The notes below the pieces were generated by a model. The model saw only the letters and a program-made list of their open reading frames with translations. It had not been told where the DNA came from and searched no databases. The position numbers were made by a program, and so were the translations under genes. Shown piece after piece: positions 37,849-47,544 of a DNA stretch of 64,000 bases. The stretch spans positions 62,001-126,000 of the forward strand of contig NZ_SAXA01000001.1 in NCBI RefSeq assembly GCF_004122035.1. The letters are read 5' to 3'. How positions within the stretch are numbered: position 1 is the first letter of the stretch; each line of letters starts with the position of its first letter. This DNA is from Ancylomarina salipaludis (lineage in GTDB: Bacteria; Bacteroidota; Bacteroidia; Bacteroidales; Marinifilaceae).

Positions 37849-39147
37849 TTATTTATTAATTATATTTTTAATGGGCTCATAAAATCGTTCGATTAATCTT
37901 TTTTTATTAACCATGATTTCAGCATTACCTTGTAATTTTTGAATAAAAGGCAAATCATTCCCATAATTACTCACCATTCTATCTGGTAATTGAATTTCAC
38001 CTATATAGTAAAATATACCTCCTTCATTTACTGGTACTAAAGAAAACTTTTCCAGTTTGGCATTAATAAAACCATATTCCATGTATGGATACGAATCCAA
38101 CCTTAAAATAACAGATTGGCCTTTTTTCACTTTACCAGCTCCGGATACGGGTATTAACACCCTCCCCACTATAACATTATCATCAGTGGGTACAATCGTA
38201 AAAACCTTTTCTCTCACATTAATATATTGCTCTTTACTCCATACGTTAGTAAAAGTAAGCTTACCACTTATTGGAGCTTTTAATAAGTATAATTCTTCCC
38301 AAATATCTATTTGTGATTTTAATATGATGTAACTTTCTTCAACATCCGCAATTAATTGCCGTAAGCGGTCTTTATATTCGGCCGTTATTTCCAAAATCTT
38401 GTTATCTATCATTTTTTCTTCTCCAGCTACTTGTAATATTTGCCCAATTGCTGAATGCAGAGCTTTCTGATTACTAACAAATTGCAACTTTGAAGTTTCG
38501 AACGTATTACTTGATATAAAATCACCCTGAAATAAAATGGAATCTCTTCTGTACCACTTGTTTCTGATCTCAATTTCATCACTTAAAATATCGAACTGCT
38601 TCTGCAAGTTTTGCTTATACCTCTCACTATTCTGCTTTTGTTTCTCAAACCCATCTATTTGTACCCTTAACTTAATATCTTGTTTAAAATCGATTAATTT
38701 ATTTAAGCGTTTAACAAAAGTTGAATAATGCACATGCATACTACCGAGATTAAAATTATTATTCAACTTATTATTTCTACTTCGAAAAGTAGAATCAATG
38801 GTATCAAGTAGCACTTTTAAATCCATAACATCCCGAAAGCTAGTTGCACTCTCAATCACTCCAATCAATCCATTTGCGTCGACAAAGTCACCATCCTTAT
38901 AGAATAAATGACATAATTTCCCACTACTTTTTGCAACTACCTCAATGGGAGGAGAATAAGACAATAAAGTTGCACGTGCCTCAATACTATCAGGATACTT
39001 AATAAAAAAGCAAGCTATAATAAGAACAAGTATAATAATGAACATAACAAGATTGCTACGAATAATAATCTTATTGGGAGCATGTCCCAGAACTTCCTGA
39101 ACCACCTCACTTCTACCTTGGAAGGGATCATTTTTCTTTAATTTCAT
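37849..39147 (-). CDS. HlyD-family membrane fusion protein
   Basis: The 432-residue protein has one membrane anchor (about residues 32-50, LVMFIIILVLIIACFFI), a lipoyl-like half (AKSSGKLCHLFYKDGD), long coiled-coil hairpin (about 110-270) and the second half (LKAPISGKLTFTNVW). It would link the ABC exporter to the outer-membrane exit. It overlaps the exporter gene by 4 bp. No TolC-type gene is in the locus. Confidence 0.92.
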   Translation of the reverse strand: MKLKKNDPFQGRSEVVQEVLGHAPNKIIIRSNLVMFIIILVLIIACFFIKYPDSIEARATLLSYSPPIEVVAKSSGKLCHLFYKDGDFVDANGLIGVIESATSFRDVMDLKVLLDTIDSTFRSRNNKLNNNFNLGSMHVHYSTFVKRLNKLIDFKQDIKLRVQIDGFEKQKQNSERYKQNLQKQFDILSDEIEIRNKWYRRDSILFQGDFISSNTFETSKLQFVSNQKALHSAIGQILQVAGEEKMIDNKILEITAEYKDRLRQLIADVEESYIILKSQIDIWEELYLLKAPISGKLTFTNVWSKEQYINVREKVFTIVPTDDNVIVGRVLIPVSGAGKVKKGQSVILRLDSYPYMEYGFINAKLEKFSLVPVNEGGIFYYIGEIQLPDRMVSNYGNDLPFIQKLQGNAEIMVNKKRLIERFYEPIKNIINK

Positions 39148-41324
39148 ACCTCCAGAAATTCTAATTGATTCTTGACTAAATGATAATAATCTCCTTGCTG
39201 ATCAAGTAAGTTAGAATGTGATCCGATCTCTGAAATTTTTCCTTTATTCAATACAATAATCTGATCCGCATTTCTAATAGTGCTTAATCTATGAGCAACA
39301 ATAACTACCGTTCTACCAAGAATAAAACTATTTAATTTTTCTACAATTTCTTTTTCATTTTGTGCATCTAAAGAGTTTGTAGCTTCATCGAAAAATAAAT
39401 AATCAGGGTCTTTATATACAGCTCTTGCTATCAATATTCTTTGTTTCTGACCTTCGCTCAAAGCCTTTCCTTCTTGACCTATTTTAGTGTTATAACCTAA
39501 GGGCAATTGACTAACAAACTCATGTAAATTAGCCGTTTCAATAGCAGAAATGAATTTGGCTTCATCCACCTCCTCTTCTTTAATCACTATATTCTTTCTT
39601 ATTGTATCAGAAAAAATTATGCCATCTTGCATTACACAACCACACTTTTCTCTCCATTTACTTAGGTTATATTGGAACAGATCCATATCCCCAAGCTGAA
39701 TTGTATTAGGGCTTAATTTGTAATAGCCTAGCAGCAATTTTAACATAGTCGTTTTACCACTACCGGAAGCACCAACAATAGCAGTCATTTTCTGATTGGG
39801 TATCTTTAAAGATATCTTATCTAACACCTTAAGACTATGAGGGCCATCATAGGTAAATGATAGATCATTAATAACTATATCTTTACTACCTTCAAATATA
39901 TCCAAGTTTCTCACTTCAGAGACAAGTTCTTCTTCCTCTTCATGAATTTCTCCAATACGCTCCAAGCTCATTTTAGCATCTTGGGCAGCTTGAAGAAAGC
40001 CTATAAACTCAGTAATTGGTGCATTTAATTGTCCAACGATATATTGGACTGCAACCATAATACCCAACGAAATTTCTCCAGTTATGACGCTCCTCGCAGT
40101 AATATAAGAAATCAATACATTTTTTAATTGGTTAATTAGTAAGGAACCTGCCTGTTGATTTTGATTCAACATGAGACTAGCTGTTTTCACCTTGAATAAT
40201 TTCATTTGTATTCGTTCCCATTCCCACCTCTTCTCCTTCTCACAATTATTCAACTTTATTTCCTGCATACCAGTGATAAGCTGGTAAATATTACTCTGTT
40301 CAGAAGCTAAAACAGAAAAACGTTTATAATCCAGCATTCTTCTTCTTTTCATGAACAATAATATCCATGCTATATACAATGCACTCCCACAATAAAATAT
40401 TAATAACAACTCAATTTTATAGATTGCCAGAACAAAACTAAATATAATAAAAGTGAAAAACCCGAAAGACATACTAATCAAACTATGAGTTAGAAAAGTT
40501 TGAATCCGCTCATTATCATCAATTCTCTGCCTAATATCACCAATCATTCTTGTATCAAAATACCTAATCGGAAGCTTCATCAATTTTATTAAGAAATCAG
40601 ACACTAAAGAAATACTTATTCGCACACTTACATGTAACATAATCCAATTTCTTATAAATCCTATGCTTGTTTGACTTACAACAAGAATTACCTGTGCAAT
40701 CAATATAACGATCACAAAATCTAAGTCCTGAGATGATATTCCAATATCCACAATGGCCTGACTTAAAAATGGGAAGATGAGACTTAAGCCACTGCCAACT
40801 AGAAATGCAAGTAATAAATGATAGATAAGTTTCTTATAGGGAAGAATGTAATCCAACAAAAAAGAAAAGTTTTTTTTCTTCTTTGCTGCGAACTCATCTG
40901 TGTAAAGTTTTGGAGTAGGTTCGAACAGAAGAACTACTCCTATTTCATCTTTGGTTGCCCAACACTTTAGAAATTCTTCCTTGCTATACTCAACCAAACC
41001 AATATTAGGATCAGAAATAAATACTTTCCCTTTTTTGATTTTATAAATTACCACAAAGTGGTTTTGGTTCCAATGTGCAACACATGGAAGGAATTCGTTT
41101 TCTGCTATTTGATCAAAATCAACTTTACAAGCTAAAGTTCGAAATCCAACTTTCTCTGCGGCATCACTTATAGACAAGAGTGAAACCCCTAATTTACTCT
41201 TATGAGTAATTTTACGTAAAAAATCAATTTCCAAATATTGTTTATAATATTTAGAAATAATTTTTAAACAAGATGGGCCACAATCTGTTGCATCGCGTTG
41301 TATAAATACAGGGAATTTACTCAT
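39144..41324 (-). CDS. lanT: C39-peptidase ABC exporter (bacteriocin type)
   Basis: This exporter cuts the leader after Gly-Gly and transports the peptide. The 726-residue protein has an N-terminal C39 peptidase with Cys15 (ATDCGPSC), His90 (NQNHFVV) and Asp105 (FISDP), a six-segment membrane domain (about 160-440), and an ATPase with Walker A GASGSGKTT, signature LSEGQKQR, Walker B YLFFDEATNSLD and H-loop VAHRLS. The precursors carry the matching MGG site. The start is one base after the upstream stop. Confidence 0.96.
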   Translation of the reverse strand: MSKFPVFIQRDATDCGPSCLKIISKYYKQYLEIDFLRKITHKSKLGVSLLSISDAAEKVGFRTLACKVDFDQIAENEFLPCVAHWNQNHFVVIYKIKKGKVFISDPNIGLVEYSKEEFLKCWATKDEIGVVLLFEPTPKLYTDEFAAKKKKNFSFLLDYILPYKKLIYHLLLAFLVGSGLSLIFPFLSQAIVDIGISSQDLDFVIVILIAQVILVVSQTSIGFIRNWIMLHVSVRISISLVSDFLIKLMKLPIRYFDTRMIGDIRQRIDDNERIQTFLTHSLISMSFGFFTFIIFSFVLAIYKIELLLIFYCGSALYIAWILLFMKRRRMLDYKRFSVLASEQSNIYQLITGMQEIKLNNCEKEKRWEWERIQMKLFKVKTASLMLNQNQQAGSLLINQLKNVLISYITARSVITGEISLGIMVAVQYIVGQLNAPITEFIGFLQAAQDAKMSLERIGEIHEEEEELVSEVRNLDIFEGSKDIVINDLSFTYDGPHSLKVLDKISLKIPNQKMTAIVGASGSGKTTMLKLLLGYYKLSPNTIQLGDMDLFQYNLSKWREKCGCVMQDGIIFSDTIRKNIVIKEEEVDEAKFISAIETANLHEFVSQLPLGYNTKIGQEGKALSEGQKQRILIARAVYKDPDYLFFDEATNSLDAQNEKEIVEKLNSFILGRTVVIVAHRLSTIRNADQIIVLNKGKISEIGSHSNLLDQQGDYYHLVKNQLEFLEV

Positions 41325-41325
41325 A

Positions 41326-42216
41326 TTAGTTACGCTTTCTATATTTCATTTGAGCCATATACGATTCGTAGTATTTACTTAACATATAGTATATCACAAG
41401 TTCACTTGCACGTTGCTTAGTTCGAATCAATCTATTATAATGCATGTGTATATAGCTATTCAATAAACTAACCAACATTGAATCAGATCCTTCAAGGTTT
41501 ACAGTTCTAATTATTTTTTCACACAGATTTTTAGTTACATTTAGAAAGTCTCTTATAAGCACATCATTTTCATCAGAATACTCATCAGGACCAAGTATGG
41601 AATTTAACATAGGCCTGTATTTTCTAAATTTCCTATCTAACTGCAATTTAAGAACCTTGCCTCCTGAAAATTCTTGTAAATAAGCATGACTAAGTCGATC
41701 AAAAAGAGACTTCTTTTCTGCTATAGTTAAATTAAAATTATTTAAAAGGTTATCGACAAGTCTTACACCAAATAACCATCGCCATTTATCTTGTTTTTCA
41801 CCTTCTTGTTTATTCAGATATTTCAATATTAAATCACTGTCATATCCGAACAGCTCTTCTGAAAATCCAATTGTATTCTTTCCATAACGTTCAATCTCTC
41901 TAACATATGTTTCATTTTCAACCTTATGAATTAATCTATTACTAACGTATGTTGATAGAAGTTGATTTACAACCAAAATAATTTTCCCAAGATTTTCCTT
42001 TTGGGGAATAAAAAGTCTTAATCTAAGATGGTATTCAGGATCAGCAAAACGTAAAAAAAAGTAATTCTCGATCTCACCCTTACTTTTCAAATCATCTAGC
42101 ACTGAATAAATATCATTCACCAATATATCTTCCAACAATTTTGGGCCACCATATAATTTATAATATAACCATTCATCTCCCAGGAAGAATCTTCGTTTCT
42201 CAAGTTTTAATGTCAT
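41326..42216 (-). CDS. LanB C-terminal (SpaB_C) elimination protein
   Basis: This separate elimination domain removes glutamate from glutamylated Ser/Thr to give dehydro residues. It contains WLYYKLYGGPKLLEDILVND and RLRLFIPQKENL near the N-terminus, as SpaB_C proteins do. An upstream start at 42,273 would overlap the preceding gene by 56 bp; the ATG at 42,216, one base after that gene's TGA, begins MTLKLEKRRFFLGDEW and fits coupled translation. A split LanB is also known in the pinensin cluster of Chitinophaga. Confidence 0.9.
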   Translation of the reverse strand: MTLKLEKRRFFLGDEWLYYKLYGGPKLLEDILVNDIYSVLDDLKSKGEIENYFFLRFADPEYHLRLRLFIPQKENLGKIILVVNQLLSTYVSNRLIHKVENETYVREIERYGKNTIGFSEELFGYDSDLILKYLNKQEGEKQDKWRWLFGVRLVDNLLNNFNLTIAEKKSLFDRLSHAYLQEFSGGKVLKLQLDRKFRKYRPMLNSILGPDEYSDENDVLIRDFLNVTKNLCEKIIRTVNLEGSDSMLVSLLNSYIHMHYNRLIRTKQRASELVIYYMLSKYYESYMAQMKYRKRN

Positions 42217-42217
42217 T

Positions 42218-44419
42218 TCAATTCGAATTGTTTTTGTAGAAGAAAATACATTCATTGGTAAAACTTTTGCCATCCCTAGTCACAAGAGAGTTTTTTTCAT
42301 TAAATAAAAACTCTTCGATAGTGAAGGGATTTTTCTTCACTTCCATAAAAAGTATTTTTGCATATATCGATAAGGAAATATCAATATATAACTTATTATC
42401 TCCTTTAATCAGATAGAACTTATTGGGTAGATTTAAACGTTTTTTCAGCCTATTAACTTCTTCCATAAAGTTCTTTTCATTGACATCAGGAATATTAACA
42501 TAATCATCTTTCGATATATTCCATTTTGCCAGGCTAATTATTATATTTTTATAACGAACTCTAGGTAAAAATGGTTTTCTAGTCAAGAAAGCTCCCCATC
42601 CAAAAGAAACAAAGCTTCTTTTTCCATTATTCTGCATAGAACTGAGAAATTGATATATAGGCAAAGAGCCCCCAGAAAAATTATGAGCCGTGGTGTTAAA
42701 AAGGTTAATTTCTTTATTATTCTTTTTGGAACGGAGAACAATTCTTTCACCATTATTAACAGAAATCATGATATCCGAAATATTGATGACTGATTTTAGA
42801 TCCTTAAGACTATTCACCAAATAGGGAATTTCATATTGACGAATATCAGGCCTGACAAGAATATTACCTACGCGTGATTCTGGCAAATGAACAATTTCTG
42901 CGTGGAGCACATCCTGATTTTTCTCTTCCACACTTACAATTTCCTCAACCAATTCTTTTATTTCAGGACTCAAATGGCAAAAACGTCCCATAAGTTTTGC
43001 AGCTGTTGAACCACCAAAGCTACCGACATGTATTAAAGGCTCCTTGCTTTCTGATCCTTTATCCAAAATTTCCACCATAGCACTCATCGTCTTTGGTAGG
43101 TCACTCCAGTTTTCAGGAAAATCATTTAATTCAGATTCTTGTATTACAATTTCAAGAGATTTATCCTTAATACATTCATCATATTTATTCACTAGAAATA
43201 GTTGAATCTTATCAAGTGCAACTTGAGTAGCTTGTTGCTGGGGTTTCATATACAAATCATCTACTAAACTGTTAACATCTGTTAGCAATGCCGTTAAACG
43301 TCCAAAACCTATACCACTTTCGGTGTCCAGAGCTTCAACTAAAGGTACCTCTTCCTCCTCATAACGTTCGTAGAATTTTTTCTTAAACGCATTTAAATAT
43401 TCATTTTCCGGATATATAGATAGTTTATTAATTATTCCAAAAGCATCTTTCAAGTGATCTAATATCTTACTATCTACAGTGGCTTGTTTCGGTGTTACGG
43501 ATAAATCACATTGAAATAAATATTTGCTATTTAGATTCTTTATGAGTGGAGATAAATCACTTTTAACCGTCTGATAAGTGGTAATATCTACACCAGGTGA
43601 AATTTCAGATATTTTTTGCAAATGACCATTTATTTTTTCAAGCTCAGCACATACAGCACCTAATACAGGAATATCTCTAATAACATGTATTACATCTTTT
43701 AATGCATTATCCCCTATAACCGGTAATTCTAATTCACTAACCAGCAACTGGCTATCAATCAAGCTATGTAAATAGGCCAGAGCCTCTTCCTCCTCAAACC
43801 CTTCATCAGTTAATAAACATAGCAATTCATCAATTCTTTTCCCTTGTTTCGCCTTATCCAATATCAACAGAAGATACTCGTCACTTTCAACAGAACTGAG
43901 TTGATATTTTCTACGGCTTCCCTTGTAGCTTACCTCTACATAGCGTAAGCTATCACCTAGTTCATAAAGACTGGTGTTCACATGATATACTAAATAAGAA
44001 AAAACGTCCTTTCGCTTCTTTAGGCCCTGGCATAAAGATCCAATGACATCCATATCCAAACGGATCTTTTTCTGGAATTTATCCTTTTCATTAAGTTCAA
44101 TATCATTTACACTACCAATCTTTCCCACACTACAGCCAGCAAATAATCCAAACGGCGTGCACCGTGTACTCATTCGAATCAGATATTTCAAATAAGAAAA
44201 ATCAAGTTTCCCAAAATTTTCCAGAGTATTAACATCATCTTTAAACCATTTCGTTAGCCTTGTTGATAGTTCTGGAGTAGCTAGAAATAAGGCCTCACGA
44301 AACAAGGCTTTATTTATCTTATTCTTATCAACACTATCGATTCTGAATACATCATTAAGAATAGAAACTGGCTCTATTGGTACTCTAAATACAAAATTTT
44401 CAAATTCAATTAAGCTCAC
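42218..44419 (-). CDS. lanB: LanB lanthipeptide dehydratase, glutamylation part
   Basis: This enzyme uses Glu-tRNA to glutamylate Ser and Thr of the precursor. The 733-residue protein matches the Lant_dehydr_N layout: RMSTRCTPFGLFAGCSVGKI near 90, IRLDMDVIGSL, a long central part, and VRPDIRQYEIPYLVNS and PFLPRVRYKNII near the end. The elimination domain is encoded separately by the next gene, which begins one base after this stop. A strong hairpin separates it from the precursor genes. Confidence 0.93.
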   Translation of the reverse strand: MSLIEFENFVFRVPIEPVSILNDVFRIDSVDKNKINKALFREALFLATPELSTRLTKWFKDDVNTLENFGKLDFSYLKYLIRMSTRCTPFGLFAGCSVGKIGSVNDIELNEKDKFQKKIRLDMDVIGSLCQGLKKRKDVFSYLVYHVNTSLYELGDSLRYVEVSYKGSRRKYQLSSVESDEYLLLILDKAKQGKRIDELLCLLTDEGFEEEEALAYLHSLIDSQLLVSELELPVIGDNALKDVIHVIRDIPVLGAVCAELEKINGHLQKISEISPGVDITTYQTVKSDLSPLIKNLNSKYLFQCDLSVTPKQATVDSKILDHLKDAFGIINKLSIYPENEYLNAFKKKFYERYEEEEVPLVEALDTESGIGFGRLTALLTDVNSLVDDLYMKPQQQATQVALDKIQLFLVNKYDECIKDKSLEIVIQESELNDFPENWSDLPKTMSAMVEILDKGSESKEPLIHVGSFGGSTAAKLMGRFCHLSPEIKELVEEIVSVEEKNQDVLHAEIVHLPESRVGNILVRPDIRQYEIPYLVNSLKDLKSVINISDIMISVNNGERIVLRSKKNNKEINLFNTTAHNFSGGSLPIYQFLSSMQNNGKRSFVSFGWGAFLTRKPFLPRVRYKNIIISLAKWNISKDDYVNIPDVNEKNFMEEVNRLKKRLNLPNKFYLIKGDNKLYIDISLSIYAKILFMEVKKNPFTIEEFLFNEKNSLVTRDGKSFTNECIFFYKNNSN

Positions 44420-44461
44420 TTATTTATTTTTAAATTAAGAGATGAAATCAACTATGCCATT

Positions 44462-44493
44462 AAAAAAGAAGAAGTTTTTCAACTTCTTCTTTT
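44462..44493 (-). terminator. Terminator/attenuator between precursors and lanB
   Basis: Perfect 13-bp stem (44,464-44,476 with 44,481-44,493) and a 4-nt loop; the A run at its left becomes a U tract on the minus strand. It begins 5 bp after the lanA2 stop and precedes lanB by about 45 bp, so most transcripts would end after the precursors and some would read through. Confidence 0.9.
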
Positions 44494-44498
44494 CGTTA

Positions 44499-44711
44499 CT
44501 AGTACGATCCTGTAGGACAAGAGTAAGGATCATGTGCTGTACAAAGACAGGCGTCACAATTTGTAAAAGACGCAGTTTGATCGCAACATAAAAATCCTGT
44601 ACAATTTCTATTGGATGAACCACCACCCATAATTTCCGACTGATCGTTATTCGAAAGTTCTGAAACTACAGTCTTCTTAAGACTTAGTTTCTTTAATTGT
44701 TTTCTTTTCAC
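44499..44711 (-). CDS. lanA: Lanthipeptide precursor LanA2
   Basis: The 70-residue peptide has a basic leader (MKRKQLKKLSLKKTVVSELS, then NNDQSEIMGG) with the Gly-Gly cut site at residues 29-30. The core of 40 residues has seven Cys and ten Ser/Thr, starting SSNRNCTGFLCCDQ and ending DPYSCPTGSY. The start codon is GTG, 7 bp after the lanA1 stop. The leader is the Bacteroidota natural-product type. The core has enough Ser/Thr for multiple (methyl)lanthionine rings. Confidence 0.93.
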   Translation of the reverse strand: MKRKQLKKLSLKKTVVSELSNNDQSEIMGGGSSNRNCTGFLCCDQTASFTNCDACLCTAHDPYSCPTGSY

Positions 44712-44718
44712 TCAGGAA

Positions 44719-44931
44719 TTAATATCCTCCTACTGGACATGAATATGGGTCTCTTCCAGGACATTGACATATATCATTATTATACTCAGTGAAATATGGA
44801 TCACAGCATAAAAACCCTGTACAATTTCGATTAGAAGAAAGTCCCCCCATCAACTCTGACTGATCATTGTCTGAAAGTTCAGAAACTACAGTCTTTTTAA
44901 GATTTAATTTTTTTAATTGCTTTTTTTTCAT
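44719..44931 (-). CDS. lanA: Lanthipeptide precursor LanA1
   Basis: The 70-residue peptide shares nearly the whole leader with LanA2 (MKKKQLKKLNLKKTVVSELS, then DNDQSELMGG). The core has six Cys and five Ser/Thr, starting SSNRNCTGFLCCDP and ending DPYSCPVGGY. The middle of the core differs strongly between the two copies while both ends are kept, which points to duplication and diversification. ATG start. The region before it (44,932-45,038) has room for its own promoter. Confidence 0.93.
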   Translation of the reverse strand: MKKKQLKKLNLKKTVVSELSDNDQSELMGGLSSNRNCTGFLCCDPYFTEYNNDICQCPGRDPYSCPVGGY

Positions 44932-45038
44932 TTTGTTAAATTTTAGAAATTATTAATAAACAAGCAGTATTAATCACTGCCATTGCCTTTACATTAATTT
45001 CATTATCTATGATCATTAATGTCATAGACTAAAGAAAT

Positions 45039-46316
45039 CTAGTTGCTGGATGGAATAAGAGTTGTTGCAGTGCTATTCCTTATGAATATCAAACCATCAT
45101 AGCTTTTACTAAGAATGTGTTTTCGATAATTTCTGTTGTCATCAACTGGAAAGTAAAGTGCCCCTCCACTTCGTGACAAAACCTTCTTGACTAGTAAATT
45201 TGGCATATGCTTTAACACAATAGGATTCATAAAATCTATAAAGAAATTTGGATACTGTGCATCGGCGAAAGCTACATCAACACAATTCACATTGGGTTCA
45301 CCAGCTGGACAAGCCATACTTTTTCTTTCTGTGGGGTTATATGTTGTAAATTCACCTTTAAAGAATGCAAAACCGAGAGCATAATATTTATCAACAAATT
45401 GTTTTTTCAGATAACTGCCCATAGGTGGTTTTGCTGAATTATCTGATTTATTTGCAATATGCTGATTATGTCCCCATATTATCATTTTCTTATGCTTCTC
45501 TAATTGGAATATATATTTACAATTTTCTGCCATATACTTGTCACGTTTAATTGTTTTCATAAATCCTTTTGAAGAATAATAGTCAAGACTTTGAACTAGA
45601 GTTTTCGACATAATATTGAGCTTTCCTAGTTGTTTATTATTTTCGATATCCAAATCAGAGAATAAAGTCTGTAATAAATCAAGCATTTTATTGATCGTTT
45701 GCTTTTGAGACTTTTTCATTTTTTTACGTCTGTCGTATTTCATCAAGCTTACTAAACCTATTTCAATATCTCTTGATAGTAAATTATTAACTCTCAGCTC
45801 AGACAACATCTTTTTTGCTGCAAATGAATACCAGGTCATATCACATCCATATACCCTCACCATTTCTTCTTTTTCTCGATTTTTATTAAACTCCTTTATC
45901 CAATTCAGAATAGATACCATTTCCTTATTCCTCCAAGCACCCATCCAGTTTTTAGATATAACCTTCGTAATATCACCGTCAACTTCTCCTGTAAGGAGTT
46001 GATCAATTTCTAAAGAACTCGTAAAGTCATCTTCCATTACAAAAACTCTAAAGCCGTGTTCTGTGATCAAACGCTTGATTAATCTATGCCGGGTTGTTAC
46101 AAACTCTTTTGTTCCATGTGTTGCCTCACCTAATGCGACAATCTGTCTACCACCAAGAACATTGTCAATTATTATAAGATCATCATTAGTTGCAACATTC
46201 GGATCTGTTGTTTCAATTGGAAAAAGATATTTATCGTACTCTTTGTCCCAAGTTACTTGGGAACTTACTGCTGAAACAGAACATAACAATACCGTTAATA
46301 ACAAAAAAAATCTCAT
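45039..46316 (-). CDS. Secreted erythromycin-esterase-family protein
   Basis: The 425-residue protein has a signal peptide (MRFFLLLTVLLCSVSAVSSQ) and the family motifs ALGEATHGTKEF (62-72), VMEDDF (about 93) and WGHNQHIA (about 279). The family's named member opens the macrolide ring, but Ere-like folds are distantly related to TIKI/GumN-type hydrolases. A macrolide target makes little sense inside a lanthipeptide operon, so a periplasmic role in peptide trimming or self-protection is inferred. No LanI or LanFEG immunity genes are present. Confidence 0.85.
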   Translation of the reverse strand: MRFFLLLTVLLCSVSAVSSQVTWDKEYDKYLFPIETTDPNVATNDDLIIIDNVLGGRQIVALGEATHGTKEFVTTRHRLIKRLITEHGFRVFVMEDDFTSSLEIDQLLTGEVDGDITKVISKNWMGAWRNKEMVSILNWIKEFNKNREKEEMVRVYGCDMTWYSFAAKKMLSELRVNNLLSRDIEIGLVSLMKYDRRKKMKKSQKQTINKMLDLLQTLFSDLDIENNKQLGKLNIMSKTLVQSLDYYSSKGFMKTIKRDKYMAENCKYIFQLEKHKKMIIWGHNQHIANKSDNSAKPPMGSYLKKQFVDKYYALGFAFFKGEFTTYNPTERKSMACPAGEPNVNCVDVAFADAQYPNFFIDFMNPIVLKHMPNLLVKKVLSRSGGALYFPVDDNRNYRKHILSKSYDGLIFIRNSTATTLIPSSN

Positions 46317-46344
46317 AGCTTATTATTTAACACTGTAATTGAAA

Positions 46345-47493
46345 TTATACTGATTTATATAAATGAGTAAAAACATGAATCCCCATCAAGCCCTCTAACA
46401 CACCCAATGATTGTTGACCATTTGCAAATTCGAAAAGCTTTTCCTGACTATCTAAACTCCGTTTATTTTTTAGAAGGAAATTCGACATACGTTGATAATC
46501 AATTTTGTTTGTCAAATAGAATAGCTGTTGATAAACCCAAGCTACCCCAACAAGTCCAAACCTTAAATTATTGACACTCTTGTCGAACACATTAATTAAT
46601 ATAGTTGGGCTGACTTTTGACATCTCGAGCTCAAGACGACAATGAAAATCATGAAGATCATCATAGATATTTTGACATTGAGATTTCAACTTCTCAATAC
46701 ATAGTAGAATTAACAATTGCTTACCGTACAATTTTGGCCAATGTCTATGATCAATAAGCGGTTTGAGTAGGCGTAAAATCAATTCCTTCGCCTTCAAGTT
46801 GGTGACATCTTGATTGTATCCTTCAATCAGAAACCAGAGAAGAACTGTGTAATTCCAAGTTATATCGAAAGACTCTTTCACAATTGACTTTACATCAACT
46901 TTAACTAATTCGTTTTTTAGAAACTCGTTATTTCCAGAAACGCCTATATCATCTGACAACCATTCTTCAATTTGTTGACATGTCAATTTTTTATCAAATA
47001 ATTCAAACAAGTGGATTAATGCCTGTATATTTAAACTAGTTTTTGAGCTATCTCCTTTTAAATTCTGAACTCGCTTCAGAAAGTAGAATCCTATTCCAAT
47101 CAATCCATCTAATAATTCTACCTTTTTCGAAGTGTCATTACTTATTTCTTCAAATAAAAGTCTATCAAATTCCTCTAAAACGTCGTCTGTATTTGCATCA
47201 ATAAAACCATTTTGAGCCAAATATTCTATCCCCCACCCTATACCCGCTAATCCATTCTCAAAATCTATAGATGCTGAATCATTAATCTCATCATAAATCT
47301 CATCAATTAATTCCTCTGCGTAATTCTGATAAATATCCTGACTAGATTTTTGTGCGAGGTGATAAAAAAATATAGAAATTCCCATCTTACCATGCATCAA
47401 CCCAATATTCTTTATAAAACTTGAGTTTAATAAAAGCATATTCTCAACTCTTAGTGTTCTATTTTCTACTATACTTTTAATTCCCTCACTCAT
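46345..47493 (-). CDS. LanC-like protein lacking zinc ligands
   Basis: The protein shows toroid-type repeats (GLMHGKMGISIFFYH, NGLAGIGWGIEYL, DGLIGIGFYF, GLVGVAWVYQQLF, GLMGIHVFTHLY) like LanC, but the C-Y-G and C-H-G motifs that bind zinc are missing. It is therefore unlikely to cyclise peptides; it may guide the substrate, bind product for immunity, or be decaying. The upstream start at 47,532 would overlap the 3' side of the preceding hairpin, so the Met at 47,493 (MSEGIKSIVENRTLRVENML) is preferred. Confidence 0.8.
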   Translation of the reverse strand: MSEGIKSIVENRTLRVENMLLLNSSFIKNIGLMHGKMGISIFFYHLAQKSSQDIYQNYAEELIDEIYDEINDSASIDFENGLAGIGWGIEYLAQNGFIDANTDDVLEEFDRLLFEEISNDTSKKVELLDGLIGIGFYFLKRVQNLKGDSSKTSLNIQALIHLFELFDKKLTCQQIEEWLSDDIGVSGNNEFLKNELVKVDVKSIVKESFDITWNYTVLLWFLIEGYNQDVTNLKAKELILRLLKPLIDHRHWPKLYGKQLLILLCIEKLKSQCQNIYDDLHDFHCRLELEMSKVSPTILINVFDKSVNNLRFGLVGVAWVYQQLFYLTNKIDYQRMSNFLLKNKRSLDSQEKLFEFANGQQSLGVLEGLMGIHVFTHLYKSV

Positions 47494-47544
47494 GCCTAAA
47501 CATATTCCTCTATAACAAATCAATAAAAACATTTACTTCAGTTC

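Noticed and set aside
42217-42273. Upstream start for the SpaB_C gene
   Set aside because: It would overlap lanB by 56 bp with no family-like residues; the ATG one base after the lanB stop fits better.
44435-44626. 63-codon frame overlapping LanA2
   Set aside because: It is in another frame of the precursor gene and crosses the terminator hairpin.
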